Shown here: piece after piece, positions 1 through 7,133 of the stretch
Numbering within the stretch: position 1 is the first letter of the stretch
Layout of the letters: the number at the start of each line of letters is the position of its first letter
Source: Flavobacterium psychrophilum
GTDB taxonomy: Bacteria; Bacteroidota; Bacteroidia; Flavobacteriales; Flavobacteriaceae
Assembly (NCBI GenBank): GCA_945862065.1
Contig: CAMAWT010000001.1
Span: 209,519-273,518 of the forward strand
DNA: 64,000 nt
Reading direction: 5' to 3'
Notes under the pieces: generated by a model
Told to the model about the DNA's origin: nothing
Database searches by the model: none
The model's input: the letters and a program-made list of their open reading frames with translations, nothing else
Translations under genes and position numbers: made by a program

Positions 1-73
1 TCAATTTGCCTTCGCATTCGAGTTTACCATTTGTTCCTTCCGGGAAATAAGTTCTAGTTAACCAAATAACCAT
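1..73 (-). CDS. DUF5675 family protein, N-terminal fragment (cut by window edge)
   Basis: Only the first 24 codons are in the window. They begin MVIWLTRTYFPEGTNGKLEC and align residue for residue with the start of the complete copy at 32827-33222. The ATG overlaps the stop of the neighbouring 252-aa gene by one base, as in element A, so the two are translationally coupled. The family has no established function. It often sits next to phage-like lysis genes (known context, not proof). Confidence 0.8.
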   Translation of the reverse strand, partial: MVIWLTRTYFPEGTNGKLECEGKL

Positions 74-831
74 TACACACCGCTGTCAACTTTTGCAATC
101 GATAATGGGTTAAAAGCACCATTTTTCAACGGATACATTTGCCCATTAATCTCTTGGTAGAACTCAACACCTAAAGCCAAAAATAATGGCTTAGTTGAGT
201 TAGCAGTAACCGCATTCACTTGATTAATTGGAGCAGTAGCAGTTCCGTCCCAAGGCAAAATTGCCGTTTCAGAAGTAGCAACCACATACGTTTCAGCTTC
301 AAAATCAATTTCTGCTCCACCAGAAATGATTTTGTAGTGAGTAGTTCCACTTGGAGCAGCAATCATATTCGCAGGAATAAATGATGCCAAATCCACAGTA
401 ATTTCACCAGCCACACGGTCAATAGTTGCCACAAACGGAGCAAACAAAGTTGTACCAAGTTTTCCACGAATATTAAATTCAAAACCAAATAACAATTCAG
501 CTTCTCCATCAATCACGTTACGTAAACCACGTTCACTAACCAAATCCGCTTGAATAACCTTCATCATTGCTTGCGTTAATCTGCTCACCATTCTACCATC
601 CGCAGAATTTAAAAGCAATGGTCGTAAAGCGGTTCTAAGCATTTTTCCAGCTTTACCAGCTCTACCAAACTCGGAACCATTCTCACGAGTTCTTTGAAAC
701 GCGGGGTCACTAGCAATTCTGCTCGCGTCAATTCCACCTTTTTCTCTTGCTAAGTGACCATCTTGCGTTTTGTAAAAGGTAATATCTCCGATAGTACCTT
801 TTAGTTTAATTATGCCTTTCTGTCTAGCCAT
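73..831 (-). CDS. Conserved 252-aa element protein (element 0 copy)
   Basis: This is the same family and length as the copy at 33222-33980; the first 33 residues (starting MARQKGIIKLKGTIGD) are identical and most of the rest is the same. There is no signal peptide or membrane segment. The N-terminal part is rich in Lys, Arg and Gly, with repeated RAGKAGK-like basic stretches, and the C-terminal half looks beta-rich. I do not recognise a domain. The gene is the promoter-proximal member of the right-end operon, followed directly by DUF5675. Its strict conservation between two elements with different cargo argues for a core element function (structural, DNA-binding or transfer), but none can be assigned. 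Confidence 0.85.
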   Translation of the reverse strand: MARQKGIIKLKGTIGDITFYKTQDGHLAREKGGIDASRIASDPAFQRTRENGSEFGRAGKAGKMLRTALRPLLLNSADGRMVSRLTQAMMKVIQADLVSERGLRNVIDGEAELLFGFEFNIRGKLGTTLFAPFVATIDRVAGEITVDLASFIPANMIAAPSGTTHYKIISGGAEIDFEAETYVVATSETAILPWDGTATAPINQVNAVTANSTKPLFLALGVEFYQEINGQMYPLKNGAFNPLSIAKVDSGV

Positions 832-973
832 AACTTCAAAATTTTGTTAAACATTCATCTAAAATCTCCTTCATTCTTTCAATCAGTTGCAACTACATTT
901 TGAATGATTAAAGCAAAGTTTACAAAGCATTTCACTAAATTAAAAATCACAAGTGTACCATATGTCCAAAATC

Positions 974-985
974 GACACAAGTGTC
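974..985. promoter_or_regulatory. Small palindrome upstream of the right-end operon (element 0)
   Basis: GACAC-AA-GTGTC followed by ATAAATG lies in the 266-bp gap upstream of the 252-aa gene. The equivalent place in element A (34111-34127) has a stronger palindrome and again a GACATAAAT sequence. The matching position suggests an operator for the right-end operon or for the divergent 67-aa gene. The rest of the gap 832-1097 shows nothing else clear. Confidence 0.35.
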
Positions 986-1097
986 ATAAATGAACATAAA
1001 AACACAATAAATAAGTATGAAAAATTATAACTAAATTGCAAAAGATTTTCTGCACGTCAGAAGTATAGCATAGCTATATCAAAAGTATGGATAAAGT

Positions 1098-1301
1098 ATG
1101 AAATTGAATAATCAGAGGGTTTGCATCTATCCAAAGGACATACAACGAATAACAGGCAAGAGTTATCGTCAAAGTACTAGATTGATGCAAAAGATAAAAA
1201 AAGACCTCAATAAGCTCGAAAATGAGTTTCTAACGATTGAAGAGTTCTGTACATATAGTGGCATAAAATATGAACAAGTAACTCACTTGATTTTTGGTTA
1301 A
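1098..1301 (+). CDS. 67-aa small basic protein of the element right end (element 0 copy)
   Basis: The protein begins MKLNNQRVCIYPKDIQRITG and is a close homologue of the 67-aa protein at 34291-34494. The segment KDIQRITGKSYRQSTRLMQKI looks like a helix-turn-helix, and a second helical half (LTIEEFCTYSGIKYEQV) resembles another. In both elements it is the last gene before the att core, transcribed toward it. Small DNA-binding proteins beside att sites are often recombination directionality factors; that role is an inference from position and size only. Confidence 0.75.
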   Translation: MKLNNQRVCIYPKDIQRITGKSYRQSTRLMQKIKKDLNKLENEFLTIEEFCTYSGIKYEQVTHLIFG

Positions 1302-1454
1302 TGTAGGGGTAATAGAAGAACAAATTTTAATCAAGAACAGTATTAATAAGCACTTAAATAACTAGTTCAATTATTAGCCTTGATGCTTTAATATTCAAAT
1401 AAATATTCTTATATTTGACTACTTTGAATTTAGAATAATAGTAGCCTTATAAAA

Positions 1455-1476
1455 GAGGAGTCAGTCGAGGTGTCAC
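1455..1476 (+). repeat. Arm-type direct repeats, GAGGnGTCA type (right end of element 0)
   Basis: GAGGAGTCA at 1455 and GAGGTGTCA at 1467 are spaced 12 bp apart, 56 bp before the att core. The same repeat type and period occur at the left end of element B (34841-34861). Short direct repeats flanking a core are the usual arm-type sites bound by the N-terminal domain of tyrosine integrases. Confidence 0.6.
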
Positions 1477-1531
1477 ATAAATAATATGCTTTGCGAAGTG
1501 TTGATTTTATTGGTGACTTTTGCACTAGACA

Positions 1532-1548
1532 AATCCCTCTTTCTCCGC
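1532..1548 (+). repeat. att core, tRNA-Ser 3'-end-like (element 0 / A junction)
   Basis: AATCCCTCTTTCTCCGC is repeated exactly at 34724-34740. It matches the T-arm and acceptor 3' strand expected of a bacterial serine tRNA (GAATCCCTCTCTCTCCGC type). No tRNA body lies upstream, as expected for internal junctions of a tandem array. The intact tRNA should lie outside the window. Confidence 0.8.
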
Positions 1549-1570
1549 TGGTTAATTCACAAAACCTAAC

Positions 1571-1606
1571 AAAACCCTTTAAATCCTATGATTTAGAGGG
1601 TTTTTT
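1571..1606 (+). terminator. Rho-independent terminator just after the att core
   Basis: The stem AAAACCCTTTAAATC / GATTTAGAGGGTTTT with a CTAT loop is followed by a T run. A stem of equal design lies at the same distance from the second core (34763-34800). Its place behind a tRNA 3' end suggests it continues the role of the tRNA gene's own terminator and insulates the element from tRNA read-through. Confidence 0.8.
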
Positions 1607-1648
1607 AATTTCCAACCTATCCAAATTATTCAAAGTTTCTCATTTTAA

Positions 1649-1670
1649 AGGTGTACTATTCGGGGTACTT
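1649..1670 (+). repeat. Arm-type direct repeats, GGGGTACT type (left end of element A)
   Basis: AGGTGTACT and GGGGTACTT occur with 12-bp period about 100 bp inside the left end. The same sequence class recurs at the right end of A (34648-34667) but not at the flanking ends of elements 0 and B, marking these as A-specific integrase sites. Confidence 0.6.
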
Positions 1671-1797
1671 TAAAATTTTCAATTCCTTGTGCCCCTATCT
1701 GTGCAAAGCCCTTTAAAAACAAGGAGTTTACTAAATGAACATCTTGTTTTATGTTGATAGATTTTTTAAATTTCTATTAACTTAAAGGTTACCAATT

Positions 1798-3042
1798 ATG
1801 AATGCTACAATTTCAATTCTCTTTTATCTAAAGAGAGCTAAAGCCAATGCACAAGGTCTAGCACCAATTTTTCAAAGAATTACAATCAACGGCAGACGTT
1901 TAGACAACAGTACTGGAAAGTTTGTTGATCCATCGAAATGGCATCCCGAAATGTCAAAAATGCGAGGCAATTCAGAAGAAGCTCGTTTAATAAATGGACA
2001 TCTTGACAATTTGAGAACAAAAATTCTGATTGCTGAGAAAGAACTAAACAAAAAAGACATTCCGGTCAATTTGGAAACATTAAAGAATATGCTGCTTGGC
2101 ACCAAAGAACGCCAGCGCCTACTTATTCCAATCTTTGAGGAACACAACAACAAAATAAAAGAACTGCTAGGCATTGAATATGCTCCAGGAACCTATGAGC
2201 GTTACCAAACCTCTTTAAAGCACACAAAAGATTTTCTAAATTGGAAATATAGTATCTCTGATATTGACATTACAAAAATCGACCACGCTTTCATAACCGA
2301 TTATGAATTTTACTTACGTAGCGTTAGAAAATGCGCCAATAACACCGCAGTAAAGTACATCAAGAACTTCAATAAAATAATCAAGCTTTGCTTGGCCAAT
2401 GACTGGCTAGAAAAAAATCCATTCGCAAACTACAAATCGAAAGTAAAAGAAGTCGAGCGAGTTTATTTATCTGAAGGCGAAATTCAAAACATCATCAACA
2501 AAGATTTCAAAACCGAAAGATTATCACTTGTTCGCGATATCTTCCTTTTTAGTTGCTTTACTGGTTTGGCTTACATAGATGTCAAAAACTTAACAAAGTC
2601 GCATATAAGCATTGGCATTGATGGTGATAAATGGATATTCACTCACCGTCAGAAAACAGAATCCGCTTCAAAAATTCCTGTATTACCAGTAACTCAAATG
2701 ATTATTGATAAGTATGCAGACCATCCACAAGCAATAAATGAAGAAAAGCTTTTACCAATTCTCAGCAATCAGAAAATGAATGCCTATTTAAAAGAAATTG
2801 CTGCCGTTTGCGAGATTGAAAAAGAATTAACCTTCCACATTGCCAGACACACTTTTGCAACGACTGTAACGCTTACAAATGGTGTTCCTATTGAATCAGT
2901 AAGCAAAATGCTAGGACACAAAAACTTAAGAACTACGCAGCACTATGCAAAAGTATTAGATAAAAAAGTGAGTGAGGATATGAAAATACTTCGCGATAAA
3001 TTTTCATTAACGCCAGTCCAAAAGGAGCAAAAAATAATGTAA
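1798..3042 (+). CDS. int: Tyrosine recombinase / integrase of element A (IntDOT-like)
   Basis: This 414-aa site-specific recombinase should cut and rejoin DNA at the att core to integrate and excise the element. It has an N-terminal arm-binding domain (about 1-100), a SAM-like core-binding domain (about 115-210) and a catalytic domain (220-400). Visible catalytic residues are H347, R350, H373 and Y383 (HIARH, LGHKN, QHYAKV). The first catalytic Arg is missing: the box reads FTGLAYID with Ala258, similar to the known loss of that Arg in the CTnDOT integrase. The gene points away from the adjacent att core. It is closely related to the integrase at 35002-36249, most strongly in the C-terminal half, which fits the shared core and different arm sites. 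Confidence 0.95.
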   Translation: MNATISILFYLKRAKANAQGLAPIFQRITINGRRLDNSTGKFVDPSKWHPEMSKMRGNSEEARLINGHLDNLRTKILIAEKELNKKDIPVNLETLKNMLLGTKERQRLLIPIFEEHNNKIKELLGIEYAPGTYERYQTSLKHTKDFLNWKYSISDIDITKIDHAFITDYEFYLRSVRKCANNTAVKYIKNFNKIIKLCLANDWLEKNPFANYKSKVKEVERVYLSEGEIQNIINKDFKTERLSLVRDIFLFSCFTGLAYIDVKNLTKSHISIGIDGDKWIFTHRQKTESASKIPVLPVTQMIIDKYADHPQAINEEKLLPILSNQKMNAYLKEIAAVCEIEKELTFHIARHTFATTVTLTNGVPIESVSKMLGHKNLRTTQHYAKVLDKKVSEDMKILRDKFSLTPVQKEQKIM

Positions 3043-3121
3043 GGTTAACTTTAGATTTAGAGTTTTTAGGTTTATTTTTTTTAATCAAATCAAAATTATT
3101 AAACCTAAAATCTCTAAAAAA

Positions 3122-3970
3122 ATGAGCACAAAATTCAAACAAATGTTATTCGAGTTAACAGAACAATTAAGTTTTATCAATCTGGAAATGGATGATTCAA
3201 TTGCAAAATCCGAAAAATCAGTTGAATTAACACTAAAGGCAATTGACAATCTAAAAAAGCAATTTCTTAAAAATAAAACTATCAGCTCCGAAACTGAAAT
3301 AGATTTCTTTAAAAACATAAAACCCAAGTTTGCTTCATTATACATCTATCATAATGCTATTTTCAAAATAGAAACTAAGATGCCACATGGTGGCGACCGC
3401 ATCACAAAAAAATACCTCAATAAAGAATTGAAAAAACTAAAACGCTATTTTGATAATAATTTAGACTTCTATAATTATCACAGAACCGGAAGCAGTTTTT
3501 TAGATTTCAAATACTTCATTAGAGGAGGTCATGATGTGAAATTACGACTAGACAGTTTCTATTTTGAAGCAGATCATAGTTTCTCAACATCGCATGATTT
3601 CAAGGTAGCCAAGATACTTGCACATGATTTAGTACAAGTGTACATAGAAACCAAAATTCTTAAAATGGGCAAAAAAGAACACAAAGAAAAATCACAACTT
3701 GAACCGAAAGGGAAAATCATTTGGACAGGCTCTAAAGTGTCTTTAACCGAAATAATGTACGCTTTTCATACCAAAGGTGTTTTCAATAATGGTGCTGCTG
3801 AGTTAAAAGAAATAGCAAGTTATTTTGAAGAAATATTTCATATTGATTTAGGACAATACCGCAGAACTTTCCTTGAAATACGAGAACGCAAGTCTGATAA
3901 AACAAAATTCATAAACGCCTTAGAAGAGGAATTATTGAAACGAATGGAGGAAACAGATGAATCATTTTAA
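3122..3970 (+). CDS. rteC: RteC family regulator (element A)
   Basis: This 282-aa protein is of the RteC family, known from Bacteroides CTnDOT where RteC activates the excision operon. Family landmarks are RTGSSFLDFKYFIRG in the middle and a C-terminal helix-turn-helix-like part starting at WTGSKVSLTEIMYAFHTKGV and ending with LGQYRRTFLEIRERKSDKTKF. The copy at 45396-46268 in element B is colinear. It lies 79 bp after the integrase, before the HTH gene, and a long hairpin follows it. A role in controlling excision or the downstream core genes is inferred from the family. Confidence 0.9.
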   Translation: MSTKFKQMLFELTEQLSFINLEMDDSIAKSEKSVELTLKAIDNLKKQFLKNKTISSETEIDFFKNIKPKFASLYIYHNAIFKIETKMPHGGDRITKKYLNKELKKLKRYFDNNLDFYNYHRTGSSFLDFKYFIRGGHDVKLRLDSFYFEADHSFSTSHDFKVAKILAHDLVQVYIETKILKMGKKEHKEKSQLEPKGKIIWTGSKVSLTEIMYAFHTKGVFNNGAAELKEIASYFEEIFHIDLGQYRRTFLEIRERKSDKTKFINALEEELLKRMEETDESF

Positions 3971-3984
3971 TCGTGCTTTTTCAT

Positions 3985-4033
3985 TTTGAATAAAATCTTA
4001 CCCAACGGGGTTCAAGTTGTGATTTTATTCAAA
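3985..4033 (+). promoter_or_regulatory. Hairpin between rteC and the HTH gene (element A)
   Basis: TTTGAATAAAATC (3985-3997) and GATTTTATTCAAA (4021-4033) are a perfect 13-bp inverted repeat with a 23-nt loop. Element B has an unrelated-sequence hairpin at the same place (46279-46303). It could be a terminator, an attenuator or a binding site; there is no strong T run. Confidence 0.5.
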
Positions 4034-4077
4034 TCAAAACACACAAATTTGCATCATAACAATTTAAAATTATCAAA

Positions 4078-4365
4078 ATGGCAGTAGAAATTATTACTCG
4101 AGAAGACCTCAACGAATTCCGTTCACTTCTCCTAACTGATTTAAAAGAAATATTTAATGCTAAAGAAAAACCGCAAAAGCAATGGTTAAAATCAAGTGAA
4201 GTCCGAAAGCTTTTAAATATCTCTCCAGGCACGTTGCAAAACTTCCGAATCAATGGAACGCTTTCCTATACCAAAATTGGAGGCACTATGTATTACGCTT
4301 ACAATGATCTTGAAAAAATACTGGAATGCAACAAGGTTAATGCTTTACCAACGCTTTTCAAATAA
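4078..4365 (+). CDS. Helix-turn-helix DNA-binding protein (excisionase-like, element A)
   Basis: This 95-aa protein has an HTH_17/MerR-like domain: KQWLKSSEVRKLLNISPGTL (about 39-58) then NFRINGTLSYTKIGGTMYYAYNDLEKIL. This is the standard Bacteroidota family of small DNA-binding proteins found behind integrases, several of which act as excision factors. The B copy at 46358-46645 is nearly the same over the HTH. The gene sits between rteC and the replication-like gene, suggesting a core role in excision or replication control. Confidence 0.85.
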   Translation: MAVEIITREDLNEFRSLLLTDLKEIFNAKEKPQKQWLKSSEVRKLLNISPGTLQNFRINGTLSYTKIGGTMYYAYNDLEKILECNKVNALPTLFK

Positions 4366-4390
4366 GGACGAAGTTTAAACATAAAAATCT

Positions 4391-5230
4391 ATGAACTACA
4401 TAAAACACCTAACAGGCTTTTTTAATAAAATTGCTGACGAAAACAAGCTCAATCCAACACACATTTCGCTCTATTTAGCCCTATTTCAATGTTGGAACGT
4501 GAACAGGTTCAAAAATCCAACAGGTATTTCTCGTGAAGAAATTATGAAAGCAAGTAAAATTAATTCAAATGCAACTTATCACAAGTGTATGAAAGAATTA
4601 CAAACACTTGGTTTTATTGAGTATTTACCAACGTTCAATCCACATTCAAGTTCCAATGTAAATATGATAAATTTTTCGGAAGAAGCTAAAACCAAACCAA
4701 AGCTTGAACAGCTTACCTATTCAAATAATGAACCTGTTCAAAAAACAACCTTGTCAAAAAATAACAAGGCTATTGAACAGGTTAATGAACAAGCCTATAT
4801 ATATAATAATAAACAAACATATTTAAACAATATAAACATTGATATTGGCACAAATTCAAATTTTTTAGAAAATGAAAAATTAATTTTTGAAGAAAATAAT
4901 CTTAAAAGCGTTGAAGAAAAAAAAGAAGAAAAAAGTTCCGCGAAAAAAGAAGAACAAAAAGTTTTAAATCCCAACGTTCCAACTCTTGAAGAAACCATAG
5001 AATATTTCATTTTCAAATCCAGTACTGAAACCGAAGCCAACAAATTCTTCAATTACTACTCCAGCACTGGTTGGCTAGTCGGTGGTAAAACAAAAATGCG
5101 CGATTGGAAAGCTGCAGCACGAAATTGGATCATGAACCAGGATAAATTCAAAATCAAAACCCCAATAGCACAACTCATGCCGCACAACCTCAACATAGCT
5201 AACAATAAAAACTATGCAGAACCATTGTAA
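4391..5230 (+). CDS. Replication-initiator-like winged-helix protein (element A)
   Basis: This 279-aa protein starts MNYIKHLTGFFNKIADENKL and has an N-terminal winged-helix-like region (HISLYLALFQCWNVNRFKNP, then ISREEIMKASKINSNATYHKC) of the kind seen in DnaD/RepA-like initiators and phage replication proteins. A low-complexity Asn/Glu/Lys linker (about 100-190) leads to a C-terminal domain with FFNYYSSTGWLVGGKTKMRDWKAAARNW, similar to the primosomal DnaT/DnaD tail. It is followed by an ATPase of helicase-loader type, so the pair probably loads the replication machinery on the excised circle. This is an inference from order and motifs. Element B has a colinear copy with a longer linker. Confidence 0.7.
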   Translation: MNYIKHLTGFFNKIADENKLNPTHISLYLALFQCWNVNRFKNPTGISREEIMKASKINSNATYHKCMKELQTLGFIEYLPTFNPHSSSNVNMINFSEEAKTKPKLEQLTYSNNEPVQKTTLSKNNKAIEQVNEQAYIYNNKQTYLNNINIDIGTNSNFLENEKLIFEENNLKSVEEKKEEKSSAKKEEQKVLNPNVPTLEETIEYFIFKSSTETEANKFFNYYSSTGWLVGGKTKMRDWKAAARNWIMNQDKFKIKTPIAQLMPHNLNIANNKNYAEPL

Positions 5231-5339
5231 TCTAATACCGTCTGTTCGAATGTTTTTTGTGTAATAAAATGGAATAAAAAATGTATCGACCCGAGGCAAA
5301 GCCGAACGGAGCGTAAGCTATAACTTCAAAATCATAACA

Positions 5340-5948
5340 ATGACCAAATACAATTACCCAGAAATAATACAGTGGCTCGAGCAAAAGGGTAACCAAAACT
5401 ATGGGGATAACTTCAAAATCGTAGAAGATGATATTCCCATAATCACAACGCTTTTGGTTTATTTTTTAAACGATGAAATAATGGCAAAAACTATCGAAAT
5501 TGACCTCAACAAAGGCATTTTACTTTCGGGTCCAATCGGATGTGGTAAAACATCTCTAATGAATTTGATGCGATATGTTCCGGAACAAGAAAGGAAATTC
5601 ATATTGAAACCAACTCGAGAAATTAGCTTTGAGTTTATCAAAGAAGGCTACGATGTAATCCAAAGATACAGTTCGGGAAATAAACTCCAAAACGGAATTA
5701 AAAACTATTGCTTTGATGATTTAGGCACCGAAAACAACCTTAAATACTTTGGTAACGAGTGTAACGTAATAGGAGAAATTTTGCTGAGCCGATATGATCT
5801 ATTCATAAACAAGAAAATAATAACTCACATCACAACCAACCTTTCAGCTTCTGAAATTGAAGCAGCTTATGGTAATCGAGTTCGTTCACGACTGAGACAA
5901 ATGCTTAATCTAATATCATTCAACCCGATAACAAAAGATAAACGTTAA
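5340..5948 (+). CDS. P-loop ATPase, DnaC/IstB-like (element A)
   Basis: This 202-aa ATPase has Walker A GPIGCGKT at about 64-71 and a Walker B-like YCFDDLGTE at about 127-135. A conserved ITTNLSASEIEAAYGNRVRSRLRQM segment follows, with the Arg-rich sensor and finger typical of AAA+ helicase loaders. It follows the replication-like gene, as loader genes often do. The element B copy (47781-48404) is highly similar, including the spacing of these motifs. Confidence 0.8.
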   Translation: MTKYNYPEIIQWLEQKGNQNYGDNFKIVEDDIPIITTLLVYFLNDEIMAKTIEIDLNKGILLSGPIGCGKTSLMNLMRYVPEQERKFILKPTREISFEFIKEGYDVIQRYSSGNKLQNGIKNYCFDDLGTENNLKYFGNECNVIGEILLSRYDLFINKKIITHITTNLSASEIEAAYGNRVRSRLRQMLNLISFNPITKDKR

Positions 5949-5958
5949 ACCAAAAACA

Positions 5959-6612
5959 ATGAAACAAATATCAAAATTCTGGAACTGGTTCCAAGACAAC
6001 GAAGAAGCAATTAAAAACGCTTTACTTCTCGGTATCAATACCAAAGAAGTATTTCACCACCTAAACAGGAATTACGGTTACATTTCCAAAAGAATCGGTT
6101 TTCTAATCATTAGTCCGTCAAACGACCAGAACAAATACACTATCATTTTCACTGCGGATGGATACCGAAAACTATTTCCTAAAATCATTGCTTTAGAAGA
6201 CCAAGCACCACAGCTGCAACATTTCATTCCGCAAGCTTTCATCAAACCTATTCAAGACAAAACGCATTACCTTGAAGGTAAAGACGAACCCTATATTTTT
6301 AAAAAGTACAAAATCAAAATAAGCCAATTATACATGGCATTAGTCGATTACAATATCACAACCAAACAACTAAAAATTAGTCTCTATATTCCAGCCTATG
6401 ATAGAATCAAAGATTTTGAAGAAATAGAAATTGACTTGAAATACCTTGTCATGGAAGTAATCGGCGAAATAGCCTTCAGAAAACACATCAAAAACATTGA
6501 ATTCCTTGATTTACCTGAAGCAACCCATGGTCTTTTAAGTTTAATTGAATTGCCTGACTACATAGATTATTTGTATAAAATAAACTCAAGATACAAAACA
6601 TTAAAAATTTAG
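5959..6612 (+). CDS. Hypothetical protein following the element A ATPase
   Basis: This 217-aa soluble protein begins MKQISKFWNWFQDNEEAIKN. It has a conserved-looking aromatic N-terminus and a C-terminal part KNIEFLDLPEATHGLLSLIELPDYIDYL. There is no signal peptide and no recognised catalytic motif. Only 10 bp separate it from the ATPase gene, so it is probably co-transcribed. Element B lacks it at the equivalent place, so it may be the first cargo gene rather than core. Function unknown. Confidence 0.75.
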   Translation: MKQISKFWNWFQDNEEAIKNALLLGINTKEVFHHLNRNYGYISKRIGFLIISPSNDQNKYTIIFTADGYRKLFPKIIALEDQAPQLQHFIPQAFIKPIQDKTHYLEGKDEPYIFKKYKIKISQLYMALVDYNITTKQLKISLYIPAYDRIKDFEEIEIDLKYLVMEVIGEIAFRKHIKNIEFLDLPEATHGLLSLIELPDYIDYLYKINSRYKTLKI

Positions 6613-6637
6613 AATGATTTAAGATTAATAAAACAAT

Positions 6638-7048
6638 TTACTTATTTCTATTATTATAATTCTCTACAACTCGATTATAATAGTCATAATAGTATTTTTC
6701 AATTTTATTAAAATTATCTTGTATAGAACTAAAAATATAATTTTCAGAATAATCATAGGCTCGAATTCCATTCACATATTTTACCATTACATTTCTTAAT
6801 TTGATTTTATGATTTAATGTCCCAAAATCAGCAGGAAGTTTATCTTCGTTAAAAAGGGAATTATTCAAATCAGTCAATCTATAAATTTGTTGTTGAATCC
6901 AGTTGGAACGTTCATTGTATAATCTTTGTTTATAAATCCCAACATCTCGCATAGCATTCACGGGAATCTGAGAAACATAAGGGTTAAACTGAGAATATCC
7001 AGTAGTTGTTACCAAAAAAAGTAATTGCAATAAAATCTTGATTTTCAT
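6638..7048 (-). CDS. Exported hypothetical protein
   Basis: This 136-aa protein has a signal peptide (MKIKILLQLLFLVTTTGYSQ) and a helical mature part rich in Tyr, Asn and Arg. No known domain was recognised. It is the last gene of the minus-strand run that starts at 22410 and lies 85 bp after the FtsI-like gene. It is probably periplasmic. Confidence 0.65.
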   Translation of the reverse strand: MKIKILLQLLFLVTTTGYSQFNPYVSQIPVNAMRDVGIYKQRLYNERSNWIQQQIYRLTDLNNSLFNEDKLPADFGTLNHKIKLRNVMVKYVNGIRAYDYSENYIFSSIQDNFNKIEKYYYDYYNRVVENYNNRNK

Positions 7049-7133
7049 AATGAGTGTATTTATTATTGTTAAAATTATAAAATGTTTTTAGTTCATTTGA
7101 GTTTTAAATATGTAGTGATTATAAAATTAAAAT

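Larger units (their letters stand above)
1..1548. mobile_element. Right end of integrative element 0 (partial)
   Basis: The segment repeats, in the same order and orientation, the right end of element A at 32827-34740: DUF5675 protein, 252-aa conserved protein, 67-aa small protein, paired arm-type repeats, then the 17-bp att core. It is therefore read as the right end of a third element whose body lies left of the window. Its arm repeats (GAGGnGTCA type) match those at the left end of element B rather than those of element A, which suggests that 0 and B are close relatives and that A entered the shared att site between them. Confidence 0.75.
1302..1797. other. Attachment-site intergenic region (element 0 / element A junction)
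   Basis: The region contains no convincing gene. It holds, in order, paired arm-type repeats (1455-1476), the att core (1532-1548), a rho-independent terminator (1571-1606), a second pair of arm-type repeats of different sequence (1649-1670) and the integrase leader. A 60-codon open frame across the core (1491-1673) overlaps all of these and is not considered a gene. Confidence 0.7.

Noticed and set aside
1500..1548. Complete tRNA-Ser gene ending at the att core
   Set aside because: No cloverleaf can be formed upstream of either core; only the 3' end is present.
1491..1673. 60-codon open frame across the att core
   Set aside because: It overlaps the att core, the terminator and the arm repeats, and has no counterpart in the equivalent region at 34700.
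1783..1800. GGTTACC before the element A integrase as an ECF promoter
   Set aside because: It lacks the first G of GGGTTACC, is 6 bp from the start codon and has no second box at the right spacing.
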